Source of the DNA: Conyzicola lurida
Lineage (GTDB): Bacteria > Actinomycetota > Actinomycetes > Actinomycetales > Microbacteriaceae
DNA length: 64,000 nt
Reading direction: 5' to 3'
NCBI RefSeq assembly: GCF_014204935.1
Contig: NZ_JACHMJ010000001.1
Location: forward strand, 3,579,330 to 3,643,329
Shown piece after piece: positions 24,720-33,411 of this stretch. Positions within the stretch are counted from its first letter, which is position 1, and the number at the start of each line of letters is the position of its first letter. Made by a program: the position numbers and the translations under genes. The notes beneath the pieces were generated by a model that was given only the letters and a program-made list of their open reading frames with translations, ran no database searches and was not told the DNA's origin.

Positions 24720-25735
24720 CCGACCTCGCCACCACCCTCAGCGGCACCCAGAAGGTCGCCGTCGTCCTGATGAGCATGGACCAGCAGGCGGCCGCCTCGG
24801 TCATGCAGCAGTTCAGCGAGTCGGAGGCCGAGGAGATCGCCGGCGAGATCATCAAGCTGCGGCGGGTCGAATCCGCGGTCGCCGACAAGGTGATGAACGA
24901 GTACCTCGAGCTCACCGTCAAGGGCGGGTGGAGCTCGCGCGGCGGCAAGGACTTCGCCAACACCCTGCTCGAGGCGAGCTTCGGGGCCGAGCGGGCCGGC
25001 GACCTGATGAACCGGGTCGCCTCCAACATGGCCGGCAAGGCGTTCGAGTTCCTCGACAGCGTCGAACCCGCCCAGATCATGACCCTGCTCGACGGCGAAC
25101 TGCCGCAGACCATCGCCCTCGTGCTCGCCCACATGCGCCCCGAGCACGCGTCGCCCGTCCTCGCCGGCCTCGACGAGGACCTGCGCACCGAGGTCGCCCA
25201 GTGCATCGGCACCATGGGCGTCGCGATCCCCGAGGCCGTGCGCGTCGTTGCCGACACGCTCAAGTCCCGCGCCGGAGCTGTCACGTCGACCGGAGACGCG
25301 GTCGAGGCCGTCGGCGGTGTGCAGCCGCTCGTCGAAATCATCAACCGGGCGGATGTCGCGACCGAACGCGCGCTCTTGGAACAGCTCGACCAGATCGACC
25401 CCGAGCTCGCCGAAGAGGTGCGCTCGCGCATGCTGACCTTCGCCGACATCGTCAAGCTCGAGAAGCGCGACGTGCAGCAGGTGCTGCGCGGCATCGACAC
25501 CGGCATCCTCGCCATCGCCATGAAGGGCTCGACCGAGGCCGTCATCGACGTCATCAAGTCGAACCTCTCGGAGCGCAACCGCGAGATCCTCGAGGACGAG
25601 GCATCGTCGCTCGGCCCCGTGCGTGCATCGCAGGTCGAGGAGGCGCGCGCCGAGGTTGTGCGGGCGATCCGCGACCTCGAGGCGCAGGGCAGCATCACCG
25701 TGCAGCGCGGCGACGAGGACGAATATGTCTACTGA
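24716..25735 (+). CDS. fliG: Flagellar motor switch protein FliG
   Basis: 339 residues, ATG overlapping the fliF stop by 4 nt. FliG hallmarks are GTQKVAVVLMSMDQQAAASVM, the EHPQTIALVL-like stretch LPQTIALVLAHMRPEHAS, and the C-terminal motor helix region TFADIVKLEKRDVQQVLRGID, whose charged residues contact MotA. SERNREILEDEASSLGPVRASQVEEA is also well conserved. FliG sits between FliF and FliM in the rotor, and its C-terminal domain takes up torque. Confidence 0.96.
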   Translation: MTDLATTLSGTQKVAVVLMSMDQQAAASVMQQFSESEAEEIAGEIIKLRRVESAVADKVMNEYLELTVKGGWSSRGGKDFANTLLEASFGAERAGDLMNRVASNMAGKAFEFLDSVEPAQIMTLLDGELPQTIALVLAHMRPEHASPVLAGLDEDLRTEVAQCIGTMGVAIPEAVRVVADTLKSRAGAVTSTGDAVEAVGGVQPLVEIINRADVATERALLEQLDQIDPELAEEVRSRMLTFADIVKLEKRDVQQVLRGIDTGILAIAMKGSTEAVIDVIKSNLSERNREILEDEASSLGPVRASQVEEARAEVVRAIRDLEAQGSITVQRGDEDEYVY

Positions 25736-26333
25736 TGCCGAGTTCTCCACGCTGACCTACCCCGCCCTGCGCAACCAGCGCCAGGACGACCGCGACGACC
25801 GCGCCCGTGCGGGCGGCCACGCGGCCGGCTACGCCGCCGGGCTCCGTGCGGCCGAGGCCGAGGTCGCGGCCCGCATCGCCCAGCTCGACGCCGAGCACGC
25901 GGCCGTGGTCAGCCACGCGCGTGCCCGCACCGACCGCGCCGTCGCTCTGCTCGCCGCCGCCTGCGCGGCGCTCGACTCCCGCACGGTGCCGGTGCTCGAG
26001 ACCGCCCACGCGATTCTCGCGGAAGGCGCCATCCAACTCGCCGAAGCCGTCGTGGCCTCGGAATTCAGCGACGTCGGCACCGCGGCGGCCTCGGCCCTGC
26101 ACCGGGCGCTCGCCACCGTCGACGCGTCGGGCGTGCACGTGGTGCGCCTCAACCCCGACGACCTCGGCGTGCTCGATGCCGATCTGCTCGCCGCCACCGG
26201 CGTCACCTTCGTTCCCGACCCGTCGCTCGGCCGCGGCGACGCCGTCACCGAGTTCGCGGACGGCTACCTCGACTGCCGCGTCTCCTCCGCCATCGAGCGC
26301 GCCCGCACCGCCATCGCGGAGGCGCGGTCATGA
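25725..26333 (+). CDS. fliH: Flagellar export ATPase regulator FliH-like protein
   Basis: 202 residues from ATG 25725, overlapping fliG by 11 nt. GGHAAGYAAGLRAAEAE at residues 26-45 resembles the GxxxG repeat helix of FliH, followed by a long Ala/Arg-rich coiled region and a C-terminal domain with VVRLNPDDLGVLDADLL and GRGDAVTEFADGYLDCRVS, similar to the FliH/SctL C-domain. FliH binds FliI and docks it at the C-ring. Overall identity to classical FliH looks low, so the call rests on motif pattern plus its position between fliG and fliI. Confidence 0.85.
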   Translation: MSTDAEFSTLTYPALRNQRQDDRDDRARAGGHAAGYAAGLRAAEAEVAARIAQLDAEHAAVVSHARARTDRAVALLAAACAALDSRTVPVLETAHAILAEGAIQLAEAVVASEFSDVGTAAASALHRALATVDASGVHVVRLNPDDLGVLDADLLAATGVTFVPDPSLGRGDAVTEFADGYLDCRVSSAIERARTAIAEARS

Positions 26334-27673
26334 CGACGACGCTGCTGCCCCCGGCCTCGCGCGGATTCCGCGCCGCGGTCGCCGCCGCCCGCCCGCAGCG
26401 CGTCGGCATCGTCTCGTCCATCGTCGGCCTCGGCGTCGAGGTCAGCGGTATCGACTGCGCGATCGGCGACCTCGTCACCATCGGAGACTCGTCGGGCGCC
26501 GGCGCGGCTCCGATCGTCGCCGAGGTCATCGCGACGACGCGTACCGGGCTCCGCTGCATGCCTCTCAACCGTCTCACCGGCATCAGCGCCGGCGCCCCCG
26601 TGCGCGCCCAGGGCGAGCCGATGCTCGTGCCCACCGGCTCCGGGCTCTTCGGCCGCGTGATCGACGGTCTCGGCCGGCCGATCGACGGTAAAGGCCCGAT
26701 CGTCGCCGACGGCTGGGTGCCGCTCGACAACGAGAGCCCGTCGGCCATGGGCCGCGCGCGCATCGACACCCCGCTGCAGCTCGGGGTGCGCGTGCTCGAC
26801 ACACTGACCACCGTGGGCCGCGGCCAGCGCATGGGCCTGTTCGCCGGCTCCGGTGTCGGAAAGTCGTCGCTGCTCTCCATGATCGCGCGCGGCACCGACG
26901 CGGAGGTCTCGGTCATCGCCCTCGTCGGGGAGCGCGGCCGCGAGGTGCGCGAGTTCCTCGAGGACGACCTCGGCGAGGAGGGCCTCGCGCGCTCCATCGT
27001 CGTCGTCTCCACCTCCGACGAGCCGGCCATGATGCGCCTGCGCGCGGCGTTCGTCGCCACCCGGATCGCCGAGTCGTTCCGCGACCGCGGCGCCCACGTC
27101 ATGCTCATGATGGACTCGCTGACCCGCGTCGCCATGGCGCAGCGCGAGATCGGACTCTCCGTCGGCGAACCCCCGGCCACCCGGGGCTACCCGCCGTCCA
27201 CGTTCTCCCTGCTCGCCCAGCTGCTCGAGCGCGCGGGCACCGGCGAGGTCGGCTCGGTCACCGGCATCTACACGGTGCTCGTGGACGGCGACGACCACAA
27301 CGAACCGATCGCCGACTCGGCCCGCTCGATCCTCGACGGCCACGTCGTGCTCGACCGCAAGCTCGCGATTTCCGGACACTTCCCCTCCGTCGACGCGCTC
27401 GGCTCGATCTCGCGCGTCGCCTCCCGGGTCAACACCCGCGAGCACACCGAGACCGCCTCGATGCTGCGCAAAGTGCTCGCCGCCCGCAAGTCGGCGCAGG
27501 ACCTGCTCGACATCGGCGCGTACCAGCCGGGCGCCAACCCGCTCGTCGACGCCGCGGTCACCTACGAGGCCGAGATCAACGCGTTCCTGCAGCAGCGCAT
27601 GACCGACCAGTCGGGCGTCGTCGAGGCGTGGGCGCAGCTCACCCGCCTCACCCGAGCCTTCGGGGGTGCCTGA
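26330..27673 (+). CDS. fliI: Flagellum-specific ATPase FliI
   Basis: 447 residues. It has the Walker A motif GSGVGKS at 173-179, Walker B VMLMMDSLTRVA, and the strongly conserved GEPPATRGYPPSTFSLLAQLLERAG (split here) and DDHNEPIADSARSILDGH. This is the F1-beta-like hexameric ATPase of the flagellar type III export apparatus; it releases chaperones and helps substrate entry. It overlaps fliH by 4 nt and fliJ by 1 nt. Its length and the motifs are normal. Confidence 0.97.
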   Translation: MTTTLLPPASRGFRAAVAAARPQRVGIVSSIVGLGVEVSGIDCAIGDLVTIGDSSGAGAAPIVAEVIATTRTGLRCMPLNRLTGISAGAPVRAQGEPMLVPTGSGLFGRVIDGLGRPIDGKGPIVADGWVPLDNESPSAMGRARIDTPLQLGVRVLDTLTTVGRGQRMGLFAGSGVGKSSLLSMIARGTDAEVSVIALVGERGREVREFLEDDLGEEGLARSIVVVSTSDEPAMMRLRAAFVATRIAESFRDRGAHVMLMMDSLTRVAMAQREIGLSVGEPPATRGYPPSTFSLLAQLLERAGTGEVGSVTGIYTVLVDGDDHNEPIADSARSILDGHVVLDRKLAISGHFPSVDALGSISRVASRVNTREHTETASMLRKVLAARKSAQDLLDIGAYQPGANPLVDAAVTYEAEINAFLQQRMTDQSGVVEAWAQLTRLTRAFGGA

Positions 27674-28104
27674 TGGCGCGCGCGTTCCGTCTCGCCGGGC
27701 TGCTCCGCCTGCGCCAGGTGCAGCAGGAGCAGGCGGCGAGCGACCTCGCCGCCGCCAATGCCCGCGCCCGCGACAACGCCGCCCGCCAGAACCGCGCCCG
27801 CGCCGCCCTCGGCGGAACCGGTGCGGACGCCACGAGCAGCAACGTGCTCTACGCGATCGCGGCCGCCCGGTCGTCGTCGCGCAGCATGCTCGCCGAACTC
27901 GAGGCGGCCGACTCTCGGAACCAGGCGCAGGTCGCCGAAGCCGCCGCGGCGTACGCCGCGGCTCGGGCACGGTCGCTCGGCCTCGAGAAGCTCGAGATCC
28001 GTCACATCGAGACCGAGGACGGCGCCGACCTCGCCGCCCAGCAGGCGGTCGTCGACGAGATCGCATCCACCAGCATCCACCGCAAGGGAGAGGACACCCC
28101 GTGA
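27673..28104 (+). CDS. fliJ: Flagellar export protein FliJ
   Basis: 143 residues from ATG 27673 (TGATG overlap with fliI). It has the FliJ N-terminal pattern FRLAGLLRLRQVQQEQAASDLA, then a helical coiled-coil hairpin rich in Ala, Arg and Gln, with LEKLEIRHIETEDGADLAAQQAVVDEIA near the end. FliJ is the stalk-like partner inside the FliI ring and links it to FlhA. Primary conservation in this family is weak; the position after fliI supports the call. Confidence 0.85.
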   Translation: MARAFRLAGLLRLRQVQQEQAASDLAAANARARDNAARQNRARAALGGTGADATSSNVLYAIAAARSSSRSMLAELEAADSRNQAQVAEAAAAYAAARARSLGLEKLEIRHIETEDGADLAAQQAVVDEIASTSIHRKGEDTP

Positions 28105-29606
28105 GCATGATCGGTCTCGTCGCCGCCGCCCCGCCGGCCTCAACGAACACGAAATCGCAGTCCGGCGGCCAGTCCGGCGCGGAGGGCTTCGGCTCCGAGC
28201 TGCTCGGCGCGATCTCCGCCGCCTCCGACGCGGGCCTGACCGACGCGCCCGCCGCCGAGGCGGGCACCGCCGCTCCCGTCGACGAGGCTCCGGCCGAGCA
28301 GGCCTCCGCCTCGACGACCGACGACCTCTTCGCGGCACTCGCTGCCGAGTTCACCGGGTCGGCCGCGGCCGTCGAGCCGGGCGAGACGGATGCCGCGGCC
28401 GACCCCGCCGGCGACTCCGACCCCGCCGCGGAGACCGACGCCGCGCCCACCGCCGCGCCGCTCCTCGTCGCGACCCCGCTCCCCGAGGCCGCCCCCGTCA
28501 CGCTCCCCGTCGGCCTCGTCCCCGCGGACGCCGCCGGGGTCCCCTCGGCCCCGTCCGCCGACCTCCCGGCCGCACCCGCCGCGGCCGCGCAGGCCGTCGC
28601 CTCCGCCACGGCGGCGAGCGCCGCGGCGAGCGTCGCGACGCTCTCTGCCGTGTCGGGTGCCGCGACCACCGCTCCCGCCGCGGCACCCGTCGCGCAGGCC
28701 GTGGCAGCGGTCGCCGCCTCTCCCGTCGTTCCCCGGGCAACCGGAACTCCCGCGTCAACTTCCGCCGTTGCCGCGTCCACGACTACCGCTCCCGCGTCAG
28801 CCGCGAACGTGCCCTCGGCACAGGAATCGGCCGCGTCCGTTTCCCCCGTCACGTTCCCCGGTGCCGCGACAGTTTCCCCACTGCCCGCGTCCGCCGGTGC
28901 CGCGTCCCCCGTCATGCCCGGGTCTCCAGTCGTGTCCCCCGTCATGCCCGGGTCTCCCGTCGCTTCCCCCGTCTCGTCCGCGTCCCCCGTCCCGGCATCC
29001 CCGGTTGCCGCTGTCGCCCCGGTCACGGCCGAGTCCGCGGAACAGGTTCTCCCGGCAACGACCGTTGCCGCGTCCGATTCCGCCGCCGACGCCGCGCCCG
29101 TCGCTCCGCTCACCCTGACGCCGGCCGTCGCCGCCGCGACGCCGACCGTTCCGGCCCAGGCCGCAGCGCCGGCCTCCGTGGTCGCCGCCCCGGCCCCGCC
29201 GCTCGCGCCGCAGCTCGCCACCCCGATCTTCACCCTCGCCGCGGCCGGCCCGGGCGAGCACGTGATGACCGTGGACATCACCCCCGACAACCTCGGACCG
29301 ATCACCGTACGGGCCCACGTCGGCGCCGAGGGTGTGCGGGTCGAACTGTTCGCCCCCTCCGAGATCGCCCGGGACGCGTTGCGGGCGATCCTGCCCGACA
29401 TCCGCCGCGACATGAGCGGCGCCGGTCTCGGCAGCAACCTCGACCTGTCGTCGCAGAACCAGCCCACGGACCGCGGGGACGAGGGACAGCAACAGCGGGG
29501 AAACCCGCGGCAGGCGGCATCCGCCCACGAAACGGCCGCCGCTCTCTCGGCAGCCGCGCCGTGGATCCTGACCGACCCGTCGGCGACCATCGACGTTCTC
29601 GTATGA
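28101..29606 (+). CDS. fliK: Flagellar hook-length control protein FliK
   Basis: 501 residues from GTG 28101 (GTGA overlap with fliJ). Residues 1-380 are low-complexity Ala/Pro/Ser/Thr/Val, the molecular-ruler part, and include a 10-residue tandem repeat around 270-290. The C-terminal FliK domain (about 385-465) has VMTVDITPDNLGPITVRAHVGAEGVRVELFAP (split here) and LRAILPDIRRDM, matching the conserved L-P-LGxV-v switch domain. FliK measures hook length and flips FlhB specificity. A Gln-rich tail follows. Confidence 0.9.
   Translation: MSMIGLVAAAPPASTNTKSQSGGQSGAEGFGSELLGAISAASDAGLTDAPAAEAGTAAPVDEAPAEQASASTTDDLFAALAAEFTGSAAAVEPGETDAAADPAGDSDPAAETDAAPTAAPLLVATPLPEAAPVTLPVGLVPADAAGVPSAPSADLPAAPAAAAQAVASATAASAAASVATLSAVSGAATTAPAAAPVAQAVAAVAASPVVPRATGTPASTSAVAASTTTAPASAANVPSAQESAASVSPVTFPGAATVSPLPASAGAASPVMPGSPVVSPVMPGSPVASPVSSASPVPASPVAAVAPVTAESAEQVLPATTVAASDSAADAAPVAPLTLTPAVAAATPTVPAQAAAPASVVAAPAPPLAPQLATPIFTLAAAGPGEHVMTVDITPDNLGPITVRAHVGAEGVRVELFAPSEIARDALRAILPDIRRDMSGAGLGSNLDLSSQNQPTDRGDEGQQQRGNPRQAASAHETAAALSAAAPWILTDPSATIDVLV
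28905..28964 (+). repeat. 30-bp tandem repeat inside fliK
   Basis: Two adjacent 30-bp units (28905-28934 and 28935-28964) are identical at 27 of 30 positions, each coding for SPVMPGSPV(V/A) in frame. Further looser SPV units follow. The repeat lies in the ruler part of FliK, so unit gain or loss would change protein length without breaking the frame. Confidence 0.85.
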
Positions 29607-29652
29607 CGACCCGACCTACCGACCACGCCCGCGCACCAGAGGAGCCCCACGA

Positions 29653-30102
29653 ATGAGCATTGACAGCATCACCGGCGTCGTCTCGACGCAGGCCGCGGCT
29701 GCGGCGGCCTCTGCCGCGGCGGCGCCCAAACAGACGATGGACTCCGAGGTGTTTATGTCGCTCCTCGTCTCGCAGCTGCGCAACCAGGACCCGAGCTCGC
29801 CGATGGACACCAACGAGATGATCTCGCAGACCACGCAGCTCGCGATGATGGAGAAGATCACCGAGCTGACCGAGACGGGCACCGAGAACTTCTCGCTGCA
29901 GATGCGCATCGCCGCATCGGCCATCGTCGGCAAGCAGGTCAGCTACCTCGACTCGACCACCGGCCTGCCGATCAAGGGAACGGCCGACAGCGTCTCCTTC
30001 ACCGGCGTCGTCCCGACCGTCTCTGTCGGCGGCAAGGACATCCCGCTCGACCTGATCGCCGGCATCACCACCACTTCCGCAGCAACCACCACAGCTTCCT
30101 AA
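29653..30102 (+). CDS. flgD: Flagellar hook cap/scaffold protein FlgD
   Basis: 149 residues from ATG 29653 with AGGAG upstream. The N-terminal motif DSEVFMSLLVSQLRNQDPSSPMDTNEMISQTTQLAMME is the FlgD N-domain signature. The C-terminal Tudor/FnIII-like parts present in longer FlgD proteins are reduced to about 60 residues (KQVSYLDSTTGLPIKGTADSVSF). FlgD caps the growing hook. It lies between fliK and flgE as expected. Confidence 0.93.
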   Translation: MSIDSITGVVSTQAAAAAASAAAAPKQTMDSEVFMSLLVSQLRNQDPSSPMDTNEMISQTTQLAMMEKITELTETGTENFSLQMRIAASAIVGKQVSYLDSTTGLPIKGTADSVSFTGVVPTVSVGGKDIPLDLIAGITTTSAATTTAS

Positions 30103-30125
30103 ACAACCAACCGAAAGGCTCACCC

Positions 30126-31316
30126 ATGCTTCGCTCGCTCTACGCAGGTATCTCCGGTCTTCGTTCGCACCAGACCATGCTCGACGTCACCGGCAACAAC
30201 ATCGCTAACGTCAACACGACCGCGTTCAAGTCCTCCTCCACGCAGTTCCAGGACACGCTCTCCCAGCTCACGCAGGGTGCCGGCGGCCCGCAGCAGGGCG
30301 TCGGCGGAACCAACCCCGCCCAGGTCGGCCTCGGTGTGCTCGTCGCGGGCATCTCGACCAACTTCGCCCAGGGCTCCACGCAGGCGACGGGCAAGGCCGC
30401 CAACCTGATGATCTCGGGCGACGGCTTCTTCGTCACCCGCAACGGCAACCAGACCTCGTACACCCGCGCAGGCGACTTCGACTTCGACGCCAGCGGCCGT
30501 CTCGTGAGCCCCGACGGGTCGCTCGTCCAGGGCTGGGGCGCCGTCGACGGCGTCGTCGCCGAGGGTGGTCTCACCGGCGACATCCAGCTGCCGATCAACG
30601 CGATCTCGGCCGGCGAGGCCAGCACGTCGGCCACGCTCGGCGGCAACATCCCCTCGGACGCCGCCGTCGGCACCGTCGTCGTGCGCGACATCGAGGTGTT
30701 CGACGCCACCGGCGCCGCACGCAGCCTCAGCCTCACGCTGACCAAGACCGCTGCGGGCTGGAATGTCGCGGGCGCCGACCCCGACAACCCCGCGGGTCCC
30801 CTCACCGGAACGACCGCGCTCACCTTCGTCGACGGCGTGCAGACCTCCGCGGGCACGATGACCGTCGGTGCCGGCGGTATCGCGATCGACCTCAGCGCCG
30901 TCACCGGCTCCGCGGGCCTCACCACCATGTCGGTCACCGCCAAGGACGGCCGCGACCCCGGAACGCTCGAGTCCTACACGCTGACCCCCGACGGCACGCT
31001 CATCGGCTCGTTCAGCAACGGCGCCTCGCAGGCACTCGCCCGCGTCGTGCTCGCCACGTTCACCAACCCGGGCGGTCTCGAGAAGACCGGCGGCTCGTCG
31101 TACCGCGCCACGTTCAACTCCGGCGAGGCCGAGATCGGCGCCCCCGGCGACGCCGGCTACGGTTCGATCACCAGCGGCGCCCTCGAGATGTCGAACGTCG
31201 ACCTCTCGCAGGAGTTCACCAACCTGATCGTCGCGCAGCGCGGCTTCCAGGCCAACGCCCGCATCATCACCACCTCGGACGAGGTCCTGCAGGAGCTGAC
31301 CAACCTGAAGCGATAG
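30126..31316 (+). CDS. flgE: Flagellar hook protein FlgE
   Basis: 396 residues from ATG 30126 with GAAAGG upstream. It has N-terminal MLRSLYAGISGLRSHQTMLDVTGNNIANVNTTAFK, the hook/rod signature SGDGFFVTRNG with YTRAGDFDFDASGRLV, and the C-terminal SNVDLSQEFTNLIVAQRGFQANARIITTSDEVLQEL (all split in the protein as written). FlgE polymerises into the flexible hook. It is the only hook/distal-rod-like gene in the window; no flgF or flgG was found, so whether this or another locus supplies the distal rod is open. It is the last gene of the flgB operon. Confidence 0.94.
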   Translation: MLRSLYAGISGLRSHQTMLDVTGNNIANVNTTAFKSSSTQFQDTLSQLTQGAGGPQQGVGGTNPAQVGLGVLVAGISTNFAQGSTQATGKAANLMISGDGFFVTRNGNQTSYTRAGDFDFDASGRLVSPDGSLVQGWGAVDGVVAEGGLTGDIQLPINAISAGEASTSATLGGNIPSDAAVGTVVVRDIEVFDATGAARSLSLTLTKTAAGWNVAGADPDNPAGPLTGTTALTFVDGVQTSAGTMTVGAGGIAIDLSAVTGSAGLTTMSVTAKDGRDPGTLESYTLTPDGTLIGSFSNGASQALARVVLATFTNPGGLEKTGGSSYRATFNSGEAEIGAPGDAGYGSITSGALEMSNVDLSQEFTNLIVAQRGFQANARIITTSDEVLQELTNLKR

Positions 31317-31338
31317 CGCCCGCGCTCGACGCACAACG

Positions 31339-31380
31339 ATCGGCCGTCATCTGCCTTACACGGGGCAGAGGGCGGCCGAT
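31339..31380 (+). terminator. Strong stem-loop after flgE, overlapping the flbD promoter
   Basis: The arms 31339-31355 and 31364-31380 pair over 17 positions with one mismatch and one G-U, around an 8-nt loop. It begins 22 bp after the flgE stop. There is no U-tract downstream. The 3' arm contains most of the -10 box of the sigma-28 promoter of flbD, so terminator and promoter share bases. Confidence 0.6.
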
Positions 31381-31382
31381 AG
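31355..31382 (+). promoter_or_regulatory. Sigma-28 promoter of flbD-motA-motB
   Basis: CTTAC at 31355-31359, 15 nt, then GCCGATAG at 31375-31382. The predicted start is near 31389; the leader to flbD is about 42 nt and has GGGGATGG as ribosome site. The -35 differs by one base from the other members. Confidence 0.82.
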
Positions 31383-31430
31383 TGCTGTGTAGGCGGCCCA
31401 GGAAGGGTAGCTAAAAACGGGGATGGATCC

Positions 31431-31751
31431 ATGATCGTTGTCACGCGGCTTAATAACAGCCAGTTTGCGATCAATCCTGACCTCATCGAACGCATCAACG
31501 CGAACCCGGACACGACCCTCGTGATGGTCGACGGCGCGAAGTACATCATCACCGAGACGATGGACGAGGCGATCGACAAGATCGCCCGCTACCGCGCCCG
31601 CGTGATCGCGCTCACCCAGGAAATCGCCGCGCAGGCTCCGCCCGTTCGCCCGCTCGGACTCGTCAGCCCGATCGACCCGGCAGCCGTGCACGACACCGAC
31701 ACCGACACCGAGGGCGAAGGCGTTACCTCACTAGGACCGAGGAAGCTCTGA
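31431..31751 (+). CDS. flbD: Flagellar protein FlbD (SwrD-like)
   Basis: 106 residues. The first 70 match the small FlbD family: MIVVTRLNNSQFAINPDLIERI, PDTTLVMVDGAKYIITETMDE and IARYRARVIAL. The C-terminal 35 residues are an acidic, Asp-Thr-rich extension. In Bacillus the homologue SwrD supports motor torque. Here it directly precedes motA, overlapping it (TGATG), which fits a role at the stator. Confidence 0.9.
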   Translation: MIVVTRLNNSQFAINPDLIERINANPDTTLVMVDGAKYIITETMDEAIDKIARYRARVIALTQEIAAQAPPVRPLGLVSPIDPAAVHDTDTDTEGEGVTSLGPRKL

Positions 31752-32515
31752 TGGATCCCGCAACAATAATCGGCCTACTGCTGGCCTTCGGTGCCCTCTT
31801 CGCGATGATCACCCTCGAGGGGGCGAACGTCGCCTCGGTGCTGCTGCCGGCCCCGATGATCCTCGTCTTCTTCGCCACCATCGCCGTCGGCATCGCCGGC
31901 GGAACCATCAAGGACGCGATCGCCGGATTCAAGTCGCTCCCCAGCGCATTCATCGGCAAGACGTCGAAGCCGCAGGACACGATCGACCAGCTGGTCTCGC
32001 TCGCCGAGAAGGCGCGCAGCGACGGACTGCTCTCGCTCGAGCAGGAAGCCGACTCCATCGACGACCCGTTCCTCAAGGGAGCACTGCAGAACGTCGCCGA
32101 CGGCACCGACGGCGAGGAACTGCGCATCCTGCTCGAGGACGAGCTCGCCACCAAGGCGAAGTCATCCCGCAACGCGGCCAAGTTCTTCACGACGATGGGC
32201 GGCTACGCGCCGACCGTCGGCATCATCGGCACCGTCGTCTCGCTCACCCACGTGCTCGAGAACCTCTCGGTGCCGGAGGAGCTCGGCCACATGATCGCGG
32301 CCGCGTTCGTCGCTACCCTGTGGGGACTGCTCTCCGCCAACTTCATCTGGCTGCCGATCGGCTCCCGGCTCCGCCGCCTCTCCGACCTCGACGTCGAACG
32401 CATGACGCTCACCATGGAGGGCGTGCTCGCGATCCAGGCCGGCAGCCAGCCCCGCCTCCTCGGCGAACGACTGCGGGCCATGGTGCCCGCCGACCAGCTG
32501 GCTAAAGCAGCATGA
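31751..32515 (+). CDS. motA: Flagellar motor stator protein MotA
   Basis: 254 residues with four membrane helices: TM1/TM2 at about 1-55 (PATIIGLLLAFGALFAMITLEG, MILVFFATIAVGIAGG) and TM3/TM4 at about 150-200 (KFFTTMGGYAPTVGIIGTV, AAAFVATLWGLLSANFIWLPI). A large cytoplasmic loop between them carries the charged residues that contact FliG. GGYAPTVGIIGTVVSLTHVL is the MotA family signature. It overlaps motB by 4 nt. With MotB it forms the ion-driven stator. Confidence 0.95.
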   Translation: MDPATIIGLLLAFGALFAMITLEGANVASVLLPAPMILVFFATIAVGIAGGTIKDAIAGFKSLPSAFIGKTSKPQDTIDQLVSLAEKARSDGLLSLEQEADSIDDPFLKGALQNVADGTDGEELRILLEDELATKAKSSRNAAKFFTTMGGYAPTVGIIGTVVSLTHVLENLSVPEELGHMIAAAFVATLWGLLSANFIWLPIGSRLRRLSDLDVERMTLTMEGVLAIQAGSQPRLLGERLRAMVPADQLAKAA

Positions 32516-33411
32516 GCACGCCGCGAAAGCGGAGAGGGCTCGAAGAAGAACACGTCGAGCACGTCGACGAACGCTGGATGGCCTCCTATATGGACATGGT
32601 CACCGTGCTCATGTGTATGTTCATCGTGCTGTTCGCTATGTCGACCGTCGACCAGGAGAAGTTCGAGCAGCTACGCAACTCGCTCGCGACCGGCTTCGGC
32701 CAGACCGAGGTCGGCGCGCTCGACACGGCGTCCGGAGTCGTCGTGCCGGCGACCCAGCTCGACTCGGAGGGCGAGGTCGTCGACCTGCCCGTGACCGAAC
32801 TCGACCTGGCCGAGACCGAGGTCGACAAACTCGAGGCGCTGAAGGAACAGATCCGCGCGAACCTGCAGACGCAGGGACTCGAGCAGACCGTCGACTTCAA
32901 GATCGACGATCGCGGCCTGACGATCCGTCTCATCGGCTCCGAGACCTTTTTCAGCCCGAACAGTATCGAGCTCGCCGGCGTCGCCCCCGCGGTGCTCGAC
33001 TCGACGGCGCCCGTGCTGGCGACCACGAACTACCAGATCGCGATCGAGGGCCACGCCGACGTTCGGGCGCCCGGTGCCCCGTACGCCACCAACTGGGAAC
33101 TCTCGTCGGGCCGCGCGACGGCCGTGCTGCGCCGCCTCGTCGAACACGGCGGAATCGGCGGCGAGCGCGTCGGGGCCATCGGCTACGGCTCGGCCCGCCC
33201 CATCGCCACGGGCATGACCGAAGCCGACCTGGCTGCCAACCGCCGCGTCGACATCGTCGTGATCTCCGACCAGCCCGAGTCGGTGCGCGCGCTCATCCCC
33301 GAGGTTCTGGAGAGCTACCTCGAGGTGTCGAGCGCCGACGCCGCCGAGCCGGAGAAATCGGAGAGCGCGGAACCCGAGAAAGCCGAGAAGACCGAGGATT
33401 CCGGACACTAG
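32512..33411 (+). CDS. motB: Flagellar motor stator protein MotB
   Basis: 299 residues. Arg/Glu-rich N-terminus, single membrane helix WMASYMDMVTVLMCMFIVLFAM with the ion-binding aspartate at residue 28, a plug/linker, and an OmpA-like peptidoglycan-binding domain (about 150-265) with NYQIAIEGHADVRAP, NWELSSGRATAVLRRLVEHGG and NRRVDIVVISD. The tail is a repetitive Glu/Lys/Ser stretch. It is the partner of MotA. The residue around the aspartate does not let me tell proton from sodium use. Confidence 0.95.
   Translation: MSTPRKRRGLEEEHVEHVDERWMASYMDMVTVLMCMFIVLFAMSTVDQEKFEQLRNSLATGFGQTEVGALDTASGVVVPATQLDSEGEVVDLPVTELDLAETEVDKLEALKEQIRANLQTQGLEQTVDFKIDDRGLTIRLIGSETFFSPNSIELAGVAPAVLDSTAPVLATTNYQIAIEGHADVRAPGAPYATNWELSSGRATAVLRRLVEHGGIGGERVGAIGYGSARPIATGMTEADLAANRRVDIVVISDQPESVRALIPEVLESYLEVSSADAAEPEKSESAEPEKAEKTEDSGH

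Noticed and set aside
30126..31316. The hook-type gene as flgG rather than flgE.
   Set aside because: Length (396 residues), the position after flgD and the large central insert favour the hook protein FlgE.
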